NCBI GenBank assembly: GCA_964639895.1
Contig: CAZXEJ010000035.1
Coordinates: forward strand, 1-22,921
Source: CAZXEJ01 sp964639895
Lineage (GTDB): Bacteria > Desulfobacterota_D > UBA1144 > Nemesobacterales > JADFKM01
Length of the DNA: 22,921 bases
Direction: 5' to 3'
Every line of letters begins with the position of its first letter. Position 1 is the first letter of the stretch. This document shows, piece after piece, positions 1 through 8,081 of this stretch. A program made the translations under genes and the position numbers. Under the pieces are notes generated by a model. That model was not told the DNA's origin. It ran no database searches and worked only from the letters and a program-made list of their open reading frames with translations.

Positions 1-341
1 CCTTCTTTCAATACCGTAGTAAATTCCGCCGTTTCCCCCTCGAAAATGGCCTCCTTCCAACGTTTGATCTGCTTCCAAAAGGTGGGTTCTTTGTAGATTG
101 GCTCGAACGAGGCAAAAGAAGTTATTACTGACAAATCACCCTCGTTTAGGAGGCGGGGTAGTTCCTCGGCGACTTTGTGTTTAACGGGTTTGCTGTCGAA
201 TTTGAGCATGAGGAAGTCGGCTATGAGCGCGAGCTTGTGTTTCGGCTCTATCTTTTCTTCGTAGACTTTCAAGAGAGGGAACTTTGGGTCTAGTATGTTC
301 TCTTTCGTGATGATTGTCGTGAATTGTTTCTTCTCGGCCAT
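1..341 (-). CDS. Unrecognised protein, N-terminal part (runs off the window edge)
   Basis: The reading frame is open from the ATG at 341 to the left edge, so only about 113 N-terminal residues are visible. It starts MAEKKQFTTIITKENILDPK and is a charged, mostly helical-looking sequence without signal peptide, membrane segment or a motif I recognise. The start is supported by a strong AGGAGG seven bases upstream of the ATG. Base composition is clearly AT-richer than the genes to the right, and the gene points away from the tRNA-Ala fragment at 530-579. Taken together this suggests a cargo gene at the end of an integrated element (inference). No function can be given. Confidence 0.7.
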   Translation of the reverse strand, partial: MAEKKQFTTIITKENILDPKFPLLKVYEEKIEPKHKLALIADFLMLKFDSKPVKHKVAEELPRLLNEGDLSVITSFASFEPIYKEPTFWKQIKRWKEAIFEGETAEFTTVLKE

Positions 342-370
342 GGTTCAACCTCCTCTACAAGCCAACACTC

Positions 371-481
371 ATTGCTACAGAAATTGCTACAACTCCGCTG
401 TAGCAGCACGGAAAATGACGATAAACGTCGAACAAAGAATCAAGGTCTGAAAACCTCCTAACCATCTAATATATATGGTTA
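371..481. repeat. Direct and inverted repeats upstream of the edge gene
   Basis: ATTGCTACA occurs at 371-379 and again at 383-391, exactly 12 bp apart, and the inverted form TGTAGCA follows at 399-405. A further 7-bp inverted pair, TAACCAT (459-465) and ATGGTTA (475-481), lies beyond it. The 12-bp phase and the position between the edge gene and the tRNA fragment fit operator sites for that gene, or arm-type sites of a recombinase at an attachment region. Which of these applies cannot be decided from the sequence. Confidence 0.5.
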
Positions 482-529
482 TTCCTATTCAGCGCCGTTC
501 AAATTTATTCTAACCCGGAGGACGCCATT

Positions 530-579
530 TTTGAATGGCATTCAGGAGGTCGGGGGTTCAAGTCCCCTCGGCTCCACCA
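530..579 (+). tRNA. 3' fragment of tRNA-Ala(GGC), probable attachment-site remnant
   Basis: The sequence matches a tRNA from the anticodon stem to the encoded CCA: anticodon GGC at 537-539 preceded by T33, 3' anticodon strand 542-546, variable region AGGTC (547-551), T-arm 552-568 with loop TTCAAGT, acceptor strand CGGCTCC (569-575), A73 and CCA (577-579). Position 70 is U, as in the G3:U70 identity pair of tRNA-Ala. No D-arm or matching 5' acceptor strand (expected GGGGCCG) exists upstream, and the 5' anticodon strand (530-534) pairs only weakly. A 6-bp hairpin GCCATT/AATGGC overlaps the break. Fragments like this are left where an element integrates into the 3' half of a tRNA gene. Polarity places the element on the left (1 to about 530) and native chromosome on the right. 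Confidence 0.8.
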
Positions 580-878
580 GCGATCGCACTGCCGGTGCTG
601 GCGAGATGCTTTCGCCCGCGGGGCCGTCGCCTCTACACCGGCGCCGCCCTTGTTAACCACCTCGTTTTTCCCCACCGTTGTCTCTTCGTATCCGTTTCGT
701 ATCGGGTGCGCGGTTGCCCCTTCATGCCCCCTGCGTGCGGGAGAGGTGATTTACCCCGGTTTCGAAGACCACAACTCCCCCCCGGCGGGACGGCTGCCGT
801 CTAATGCCCGAGCCACCTCTTCCCTCCATCCCTCCATGGGGCTAAGCCGATCGTATGGGTATAATCGTGCTGCGAGCA
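580..878. other. Stretch with no recognisable feature
   Basis: Reading frames here are short and none has a convincing start, ribosome site or motif. The decayed proS may originally have extended into this stretch, because the C-terminal half of ProRS would be expected here, but I cannot recognise it. Confidence 0.4.
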
Positions 879-1680
879 TCACTTCAGCCGGTCCCCATCC
901 ACAGCGACCTCTCTCACACCAGTGCGGGCTCCTCTCCGCCGAGTGAGTGCGGGAGGCAACCGCGCCTCGGTGGTGTGTAGTCGCCTTAGCGGTTCTTTCC
1001 TGAGGCGCGCTTCCTCTAAGGCGGGGTAGGGGCGTGAGATGGACGAGAGTTCGGCTGTGGCGTAAAGGATGCCTCGTCGCTGGGTCCCGAGGGCTTGGGG
1101 CACCTTCGTGAGTGGCTCAGGGGAGAGACGGCCCCCGGGGCGCAAGCCTGCTGCCGGAGTTGATGACCGCCTCTTTCGGAGCGCGCCCCGGTGCGAGATC
1201 GAGGGATTCTACCATAGGGCTGAGTCGTGCCCCATTGCGGCTCTCACTGCGGCCGGCCGGCGTGGGTGCGATGGCGATTCGATCGAAGGACGGCGGGTGG
1301 GTGTTGTGGTCGCCTGTATGGGGCCCGCCATGGGTGGAGGGGTATGGCATCATGATTTGGGTGGGGAGGGGGGCGTAGGGGGAGCCGGTGTGGTAGGCGG
1401 AGGGAGGTGTCGTAGGGCCTGTGCAGGCTCTACGGGTGTGTCTGAGAGGGGGTGGCCCAGGCGAGTACTACGGGCTCGTGCCAATAGGTGCCTCCGATGT
1501 TGTCCGTAGCGGCATGGGCTGCCCTCAACTCGTGGCCGCACCGCTCGAACATGCGCATGTAGGCCTAGAACATCTCCCGGTACGAGCGGGGTCGGTACCC
1601 ACATCGTCGGCATCGAAGCCGTAGGCGTCTCTCATGCGGGTGGTGGGGCCATACCGTGGTGGCGTCGGCATCCCTCACTT
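879..1680 (-). pseudogene. proS: Decayed prolyl-tRNA synthetase
   Basis: Pieces of bacterial ProRS appear in the right order on the minus strand. MRDAYGFDADDVGTD (from 1635) matches the class-II signature usually read as MKDAYSFDAD. After a one-base frame change at about 1583 comes YREMF-stop-AYMRMFERCG and then TDNIGGTYWHEPVVLA (to about 1451), matching the family's AY.RIF.RCG and IGGS.SHEF segments. The in-frame TAG at 1567-1565 replaces an expected Glu codon by one base change. A third block in another frame (from 1145 to 879), with ALGTQRRGILYATAEL and then EEARLRKEPLRRL, resembles the insertion (editing) domain. The N-terminal part and the C-terminal anticodon domain are not recognisable. 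Because ProRS is essential, another proS must exist elsewhere in the genome (inference). Confidence 0.78.
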
Positions 1681-1687
1681 GCGTGTG

Positions 1688-3070
1688 CTAGCGGTTGAGC
1701 AGGCCCATCTTCTTCATCCTGTAGCGCAAGACTTCCCTCGTGATGCCCAGCGCCTTGGCGGTTTTGGTCTGGTTCCAGCCGTTCATCTCCAGGGCCCTCC
1801 GTATCACTTGGCTTTCCACCTCGGGCAGAGAGAAGGAGTTTCGTGGGAGCTCTATGACGATACTGTCGCGGCTTCCGTGCATACGGACGCCGCCGTCGTG
1901 CAACCCCTCGAGCTGGATGAACTTTGGATCGAGCACCTCGCCTTCGCTCAGCAGCATGGCCCTCTCCAGCGTGCTCCTCAGCTCCCTCACGTTGCCGGGC
2001 CAGTGGTAGTCCAGGAACGACTGTCTCACCTCGTCGGGTATGACGGTCACGTTCTTTCGGAACTCCAGGTTGAACACGGACACGAAGTGGTCCGTAAGAA
2101 GCGGAATGTCGGTTTTTCTCTCGCGCAAAGGGGGCATGGTGATGTTTATGACGTTCAACCTGTGGTATAGGTCCTCGCGGAATCTCTTCTTCCTGACGAG
2201 CTCCTTCAAGTCCTGGTTAGTGACGGCGATGATCCGCGTGTCTACAGTTATCTCGCGTATGCCGCCCAGACGCCTGAACCGCTTCTCTTCGATCACCTTT
2301 ATGAGCTTGGCCTGCAGCGAGAGCTCCATGTCGCCTATCTCGTCCAGGAAGATGGTGCCGCCGTCGGCGAGCTCGAATATGCCCTTCTTGGGTTTCTTGG
2401 CATCGGTGAACGCCCCGGGCTCATAGCCGAACAATTCGCTCTCCAGTAGCGACTCCGGGATGGCCGCGCAGTTGAGTTCGATGAACGGCTTTTCGGCCCT
2501 CACGCCGTTGTAGTGCAGTATACGCGCCGCCACCCCTTTTCCGGTACCGCTCTCGCCGGTGATGAGGATGGTCTTCGGGTCCTCGTTGGCAAGCTTCTTG
2601 AACAGGTATGTGATCTCCTGTATCGCGGGGCTCCTTCCCACCAGGGAATCGAAGCCGTATTTTTGCTTGCCGGCTGTGGTCACGGTGTTGAGCTTGCGGC
2701 GGAGGTCGATGGTGCCGAGAGCGTTGCGGATGGTTATCTTTATCTTCTCCATGCTGAAAGGCTTCTCGATGAAGTCGTAGGCCCCCATCTTGATAGCTTT
2801 CACCGCAAGCTCTACGTTGCCGTGGGCGGTCATCACGATGGTGGCCGGCGGCGGCTCGATCTGCTTGAGGCTCTCGAGCACCTCGAGCCCTTCCATGTCG
2901 GGGAGCCTGTAGTCAAGGAGCGTCACGGCCGGGCACTCGCGCAACGCCGTCTGTATGCCCTCCTTGCCCGTCGAAGCGGTGAGCGTATCGTACCCCTCGC
3001 CCTTAAGTACACGGGCCAGTTGTTTGCTGAGGAACTTCTCGTCGTCCACTATGAGTATCAATTCGCTCAT
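1688..3070 (-). CDS. Sigma-54-dependent response regulator (NtrC/PilR type)
   Basis: A 460-residue activator with the three classical parts. A receiver domain has the acidic pair D9-D10, phospho-acceptor Asp53 and Lys103. An AAA+ domain from about residue 140 has Walker A GESGTGKG (172-179), GAFTDA (219-224) and Walker B FLDEIGD. A C-terminal Fis-type helix-turn-helix lies at about 420-460 (QTKTAKALGITREVLRYRM). When phosphorylated such proteins bind upstream sites and remodel sigma-54 polymerase. The sigma-54 contact loop reads GAFTDA instead of the textbook GAFTGA; related activators with this variant are known to me, so function is likely kept. I chose the ATG at 3070 (MSELILIVDDE), about 10 bases after a G-rich stretch; a TTG at 3079 is the alternative. 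The kinase gene lies 155 bp upstream on the same strand. The target may include the promoter at 5765. Confidence 0.93.
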   Translation of the reverse strand: MSELILIVDDEKFLSKQLARVLKGEGYDTLTASTGKEGIQTALRECPAVTLLDYRLPDMEGLEVLESLKQIEPPPATIVMTAHGNVELAVKAIKMGAYDFIEKPFSMEKIKITIRNALGTIDLRRKLNTVTTAGKQKYGFDSLVGRSPAIQEITYLFKKLANEDPKTILITGESGTGKGVAARILHYNGVRAEKPFIELNCAAIPESLLESELFGYEPGAFTDAKKPKKGIFELADGGTIFLDEIGDMELSLQAKLIKVIEEKRFRRLGGIREITVDTRIIAVTNQDLKELVRKKRFREDLYHRLNVINITMPPLRERKTDIPLLTDHFVSVFNLEFRKNVTVIPDEVRQSFLDYHWPGNVRELRSTLERAMLLSEGEVLDPKFIQLEGLHDGGVRMHGSRDSIVIELPRNSFSLPEVESQVIRRALEMNGWNQTKTAKALGITREVLRYRMKKMGLLNR

Positions 3071-3225
3071 CGTCTTCAAGCCCCCCCCGGGGTATCGCCG
3101 TCGGAAGCAAGCCGCGCTGGTAGTGATGCGACCGTGCCGCAGCTGAGGCTTCGGCCGGTCCCCGGACTCATACGCCTCCCTCTCCGACCTGTCTCACGGG
3201 CTCCGGACCATAGGTTGGGCGTCCT

Positions 3226-4521
3226 CTAGGCCGTGTTGCGTCGCTCCGGGTTGCTCTCGCCGGCGGGCAGCACCACTGCGAACACAGCTCCCTCCCCCTG
3301 GCTCTTTTCGAGTTCGAGCCTCCCGCCGTGGGATTCCACGATTCGAGTCGATATGGACAACCCCAGCCCCGTGCCGTGCTCCTTGGTGGAGTAGAACGGT
3401 TTGAATATCTTGTCCACGTCCTCTTCCGGGATGCCGCAGCCGTTGTCGGACACCCTGATGACGACGTCGTCGCCCTCCTCGAGCGTCTCCACCCTGATTG
3501 TTCCCCCTTCGTCGGAGGCGTCCAGCGCGTTAAGAAGCAGGTTTATCACAACTTGCTCGATCTGCTCGGCGTCCACGTAGAAGTCCCTACGGCAGCGAAG
3601 GTCCTTTACAATGTGTATGCCCTTCTCCCTGCATTTCAGCGTCACCAGGTCGAGCGATCTCTCCACTATCTCGTTCGGGCTGCATTGGAGCGGGCTCAGC
3701 GAGCGCGGCGCTCCCAGCTGCAGCAGCTCCTTTATGATCCTGTCGAGGCGGTTGATCTCGGCCAGAATGTCGGCAATGGTCTGCCGGTGGTCGGGGTTGT
3801 CGATCTCCTTCATCATCATCTCGAGTGCAAGGTATATGCCCGAAAGCGGGTTCTTGATCTCGTGCGCGATCCCGGTGGCGAGCTCCCCTATGGTAGCCAA
3901 TCTCTCCGAGCGCAGCAGCTCTTCCTGCTTGTTCTCGATCTCGCGCGTGACCTCTTCGATCTTCGCCTCCAGGGTCTCGTTGAAGCGGCGTGTCGCCTCG
4001 AGCAGCCGTAGGTTCTCTTCGTTCTTCTTCTCGAGCTCGGATGTGTTCCATTCTATGCGGTCGAGCATCACGTTGAACGTTCTTATGAGGTCTGCTATCT
4101 CGCCGCTTACGTTGGAGAGCTCGGCCCGGCGCGAGTAGTCTCCCTTCGACACCAGGTAGGCCGTGCGGACCAGCTGTGAGATGGGGCGCGTGATCATGCG
4201 AGGCAGGACGAGGGTCAGCACCCCTCCGAAGAGCAACGTCATGGCGACGACGGTCATCGTGGTGGCCAAAGCGTACTTCGATTGGGTCTCCGAGATCTTT
4301 ATGCTCTCGGCCAGCATCTGGTTGTCGAAGGTGAACACCTCGGGCTGCACGCCCTCGCGCGCCTTATCGGAGATGAGGCTCGAGATCGTCTCGTAGCGTC
4401 CCTTGATATTGGCCGAGGCGCGGTTGAGCTTGTACATGCCGTAGATGGAGAAGCCGCTTATGACAAGCATGAGCAGCAGCATGACCATGTACCCTAGCGT
4501 TATCTGCCAGCTGAGCTTCAT
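3226..4521 (-). CDS. Membrane sensor histidine kinase (NtrB/AtoS-like, HAMP)
   Basis: 431 residues. Transmembrane segments at about 7-29 and 84-106 flank a short (about 55-residue) periplasmic part. A HAMP domain (107-160) follows, then a coiled coil (about 156-205), the dimerisation/phospho-acceptor helix with GIAHEIKNPLSG (His220), and an HATPase_c domain with N-box NALDAS, DNGCGIP, FKPFYSTK and GTGLGLSI. The H-box form and missing PAS domain fit kinases that pair with sigma-54 activators, and the partner is the next gene on the strand. The start is set by GGAGGTGAG directly before the ATG. Transcription probably starts near 4812 from the -35/-10 pair at 4819-4847, leaving a leader of about 290 bases. 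The small sensor domain gives no hint of the signal. Confidence 0.92.
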   Translation of the reverse strand: MKLSWQITLGYMVMLLLMLVISGFSIYGMYKLNRASANIKGRYETISSLISDKAREGVQPEVFTFDNQMLAESIKISETQSKYALATTMTVVAMTLLFGGVLTLVLPRMITRPISQLVRTAYLVSKGDYSRRAELSNVSGEIADLIRTFNVMLDRIEWNTSELEKKNEENLRLLEATRRFNETLEAKIEEVTREIENKQEELLRSERLATIGELATGIAHEIKNPLSGIYLALEMMMKEIDNPDHRQTIADILAEINRLDRIIKELLQLGAPRSLSPLQCSPNEIVERSLDLVTLKCREKGIHIVKDLRCRRDFYVDAEQIEQVVINLLLNALDASDEGGTIRVETLEEGDDVVIRVSDNGCGIPEEDVDKIFKPFYSTKEHGTGLGLSISTRIVESHGGRLELEKSQGEGAVFAVVLPAGESNPERRNTA

Positions 4522-5053
4522 CTCACCTCCGGGCCCCTGCTCTCAGGGGGCCGGACTCCTCTGCTGCGTCCGTCGTCCCTCCGGCCGGCGCGGCGTTTTC
4601 CCCGCTGAGCCGAGGGAAGCGTGCATACGAACCTTCGGTCACATCGATCACGCCGCCCGGCCCCCCTTGACGGCCGCGGTTCCCGGATAACGCCTTCCCC
4701 TCCCCAGCAACGCGCTCCCGTCATGCCTCCGGGACCGGTATACTTTCACGCCATCGGAGCCTAAGCATGACCCGCACCAGAGGCTCGAACCGCGGCTGGG
4801 GGACGGCCGGTACAACTTAATATATAATGAGGGTGCCCCTTTAACAACCACAGTCGCCGCCGATCGGTGCGGTGTCCCCGCTCCAACGCCGCTGGACCGC
4901 CGCCGTCCCGGCGCTCTGATCCTGGTGCAAACGACGTGCCGTGTCGCAGCTCGGCGGCCGCCGCTGTTTCGCTCTCCATCTTGTTGGGTTACAATTTATT
5001 ATCGCTATTCATACGGCGTGGCGCCCCCGTCTCTGCGGCGCCTCTTCCCTCTG
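4522..5053. other. Divergent intergenic region between kinase and cpoB-like gene
   Basis: This 530-bp gap holds the leader and promoter of the kinase operon (minus) and, towards cpoB, AT-rich elements on the plus strand: TATAAT at 4823-4828 and TACAAT at 4990-4995, the latter about 60 bp before the cpoB start, without a good -35. Nothing else is recognisable. The in-frame upstream extension of the cpoB frame (from 4925) does not look like protein. Confidence 0.4.
4819..4847 (-). promoter_or_regulatory. Sigma-70-type promoter for the kinase-regulator operon
   Basis: Read on the minus strand: TTGTTA (4847-4842), a 17-bp spacer and TATATT (4824-4819). This is the best -35/-10 pair upstream of the kinase. 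It implies a leader of about 290 bases in which I see no riboswitch or attenuator. Confidence 0.45.
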
Positions 5054-5620
5054 ATGCGAAGTTTTCGTTTTCTCGCCCCGCTGTTTTCGCTGTTTGTCGT
5101 CCTTACGGCATACGGCTGCGGATACCTGAGGGGGGTGGGAGCCGAGGGCTACCGTTACCAAGAGAGGCTGGAGCGCAAGGTGACCGAGCTCACCCGTTCG
5201 GTCGAGGCGCTCAAGAAGAGGATGGCCAGGGTGGAGAGGGCGCGAGCCCGCTCTGATAAAAGGCTTTCGGAAAGGCTGGCCGCCGTAGAGAAGAGGCTAG
5301 ATGATCTCGAGAAATCGAGCAGGGGCTTCCCCTACGATAAGAGCCTCGTCGCCGACGCGCTCTACGCTCTGGCCGATTCCTACTACAGACAGGGCGAGTT
5401 CGAGGAGGCCATATTGGAGTTCCAGAAGTTCATTGACATGGCCCCCAACCACCGCCGTATTCCAAGCGCCTATCTAAAACAGGGCCTTTCTCTCATCTAC
5501 CTCGGTCGTGCAAAGGACGCCCGGTTCTTCTTCGAGACCTTGATCGACAAGTATCCCGATTCCGAGGAGGCGGCCGTGGCCCGAGAGAAGCTGAAGCTCA
5601 TCGAGAAGGGCGGCTCGTAG
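5054..5620 (+). CDS. cpoB: CpoB/YbgF-like outer-membrane lipoprotein with coiled coil and TPR
   Basis: 188 residues. The N-terminus MRSFRFLAPLFSLF... ends in a lipobox-like LTAYGC, with Cys22 as the predicted lipidation site. Gly follows Cys rather than Asp, which favours outer-membrane sorting. Residues about 35-85 are a highly charged Arg/Lys/Glu coiled coil. About 100-185 carry two TPR-like units (ALADSYYRQGEFEEAILEFQ and a second ending DKYPDSEEAAVAREKL). This coiled coil plus C-terminal TPR layout is that of YbgF/CpoB, which in other bacteria couples the Tol-Pal machine to peptidoglycan synthesis. No tol or pal gene is visible here, so a stand-alone homologue is possible. The ATG at 5054 is chosen because it opens the signal peptide; no clear Shine-Dalgarno precedes it. 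Confidence 0.72.
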   Translation: MRSFRFLAPLFSLFVVLTAYGCGYLRGVGAEGYRYQERLERKVTELTRSVEALKKRMARVERARARSDKRLSERLAAVEKRLDDLEKSSRGFPYDKSLVADALYALADSYYRQGEFEEAILEFQKFIDMAPNHRRIPSAYLKQGLSLIYLGRAKDARFFFETLIDKYPDSEEAAVAREKLKLIEKGGS

Positions 5621-5637
5621 CCCGTGCACTCCGCAGA

Positions 5638-5677
5638 TGTGCAATTTCACACACCCCGTGCTGTGTAAAACCGCACA
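5638..5677 (+). promoter_or_regulatory. Tandem TGTG-N8-CACA dyads (candidate activator sites)
   Basis: Two 16-bp dyads, TGTG-CAATTTCA-CACA (5638-5653) and TGTG-TAAAACCG-CACA (5662-5677), have centres exactly 24 bp apart. They lie about 115-155 bp upstream of the predicted start site of the sigma-54 promoter at 5765, where enhancer sites for NtrC-family activators usually lie. The regulator encoded at 1688-3070 is an obvious candidate to bind them (inference). The half-sites also resemble Crp/Fnr-type dyads, so another regulator is possible. Confidence 0.6.
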
Positions 5678-5764
5678 CGACTCCCCAGACCTCCCGCCCG
5701 GTCCCGCTCGCCCGTCGGCGCTAACCTCCTGTCGACCCTACACTACCCCTCTTCCCAGCTGTAC

Positions 5765-5780
5765 TGGCACATCTGTTGCC
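5765..5780 (+). promoter_or_regulatory. Sigma-54 (-24/-12) promoter
   Basis: TGGCACATCTGTTGCC matches the consensus TGGCAC-R-N4-TTGC-W except for the last base. The invariant GG and GC have the right spacing. Transcription should start near 5791. A GGAGG at 5808-5812 and a TTG start at 5823 follow downstream. Confidence 0.8.
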
Positions 5781-5822
5781 TAATAGATATGGCGCGTACG
5801 GACGGTTGGAGGTTTTGAAAGA

Positions 5823-6068
5823 TTGACTGTTCACAGTGTAGTGCTTGCTCTGGCCATGTGTGTGGCCTCGGTTGGTTGGTTCGCGGCGGGAGAGGCCCGA
5901 GCCGTCCCTGGCCTTGGGAACGACTCCTCCGCCCGTTGCACCGATGCCCGATGGGTTGGGGCCGCCGTCGCCTCGTACTCCGATGACGACGCCTTAGCCG
6001 AGCAGGGCGGAGCGGACGGCGATGGCCAGGGCAGTGACGATCAGGAGGATGGAGGACATTCGGACTGA
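5823..6068 (+). CDS. Possible small exported protein under sigma-54 control
   Basis: An 81-residue frame starts at TTG 5823, ten bases after GGAGG and about 32 bases after the predicted sigma-54 transcription start. The first 27 residues read like a signal peptide: hydrophobic VVLALAMCVASVGWFAAG, then an AxA-type site EARA|VPG. The rest is short, with Cys at 13 and 38, and ends in a Gly/Asp/Gln-rich acidic tail. The n-region lacks the usual positive charge, and I recognise no family. The case for a real gene rests on promoter, ribosome site and export signal being lined up. Alternatively the promoter drives a non-coding RNA of about 550 bases ending at the inverted repeat 6279-6347, or a gene that has decayed. 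Confidence 0.4.
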   Translation: MTVHSVVLALAMCVASVGWFAAGEARAVPGLGNDSSARCTDARWVGAAVASYSDDDALAEQGGADGDGQGSDDQEDGGHSD

Positions 6069-6278
6069 ACCGCCTCGTGCGGATTGGTTTGGATAGCGTG
6101 ACCCACGGACGGGCCGAGGGGGCGAATGGAGCGGGGGGTGGCTTGAGTGCTCCTCGCCTCCTCGTTTTAAAAAGGAGGGATGTGTTTGGAGAGAAGGGTA
6201 AACATTGATAGAGGTGACGAGCAAGATGTAGAATGTACGGTGAATTTCTAAGGTTATACTCATTCTTCCTCACTCACC

Positions 6279-6347
6279 CATAGGCCGTTATCATCCCCGA
6301 TAGTCCCCTGTTACGTTCCTTACATCGATAACGGCCTATGTTTTTTT
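6279..6347 (+). terminator. Inverted repeat with T-run, probable terminator
   Basis: A perfect 14-bp inverted repeat, CATAGGCCGTTATC (6279-6292) and GATAACGGCCTATG (6327-6340), is followed at once by seven T (6341-6347). The 34-base loop is longer than in typical terminators. It ends the stretch transcribed from 5791 and precedes ychF. It could also be the 3' end of a small RNA. Confidence 0.6.
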
Positions 6348-6658
6348 ATGCCCTCTGAAAGATGTTCCCACCCATGGACACCCCGCTGCTTGCCCTTTGA
6401 GGGGGACGGCTACGACACCACCGTCACGTGCTCTCCTCCCTTGTGGCCGGCGAGCGGACTCTCGGTGTCCTCCATCCCTTGCGGTCGTACGCCCGCTCCG
6501 CCACACCCGTACCCGCGTATTTGTGCGCGCCTGTTTCCACTCTCTTCATCTCTACCACCCATGCTGTCCTTCTTCCCTCCGTCCAACGGAGTGGCTGCGC
6601 ATTGCGTCCCTGGAGCTGTTCGGCCCGTTTTGTCCCCTCGGCCCCGGAGAACCCCAAC
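6348..6658. other. Gene-free stretch before ychF
   Basis: Frames are open on both strands but the predicted proteins are Pro/Arg/Ser-rich and random in character, with no start signals. I see no RNA gene here. It may be degraded DNA, as at 879-1680. Confidence 0.35.
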
Positions 6659-6686
6659 TTGACAGTCCCTGTGCGTATTGTAGGTT
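6659..6686 (+). promoter_or_regulatory. Probable ychF promoter
   Basis: A perfect TTGACA at 6659-6664 is followed after 16 bp by TAGGTT (6681-6686), a poor but usable -10. The leader to ychF would be about 55 bases. Confidence 0.4.
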
Positions 6687-6746
6687 GTAGATGCGGTCCC
6701 CCCCAGCGGCCGTCGTCCGTCTCATGGGGGGCGGTCGCCTGGAACC

Positions 6747-7850
<1,104 letters not shown>

Positions 7851-7935
7851 AGGGCTCGAGCCGCGTTTGTTTGAGGGCGGGGAGTGGCCGAGGCTCTGTT
7901 TCGACGGGTACCGCGGGTGACGGGCGCTACGACGT

Positions 7936-7964
7936 TTGACCTCGTCGCGGGATGGGTGGATAAT
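7936..7964 (+). promoter_or_regulatory. Promoter of the inositol monophosphatase gene
   Basis: TTGACC (7936-7941), a 17-bp spacer and GATAAT (7959-7964), each matching consensus at five of six bases. The start site near 7971 gives a leader of about 110 bases and indicates that the gene is transcribed apart from ychF. Confidence 0.6.
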
Positions 7965-8081
7965 AGTCTCGTCGAGAGGTGCGCGCGGCTGCGGGGGGGG
8001 ACCGCTCACCCCTCATTCCAGCGCCGCAGGTTCGTCGCTTCGACTCTTCTCCATGCAGTACGGATTGTCCAAGAGGTGAAA

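Noticed and set aside
5911..5962. VPGLGN...WVG in the 5823 frame as a relic of peptidyl-tRNA hydrolase (often beside ychF)
   Set aside because: Only GLGN and VG align; the TRHN core is absent and no other Pth segment was found.
5994..6060. Minus-strand frame starting at 6060, a 21-residue hydrophobic peptide
   Set aside because: It is the complement of the acidic tail of the 5823 frame, which makes hydrophobic codons by default; only a weak ribosome site precedes it.
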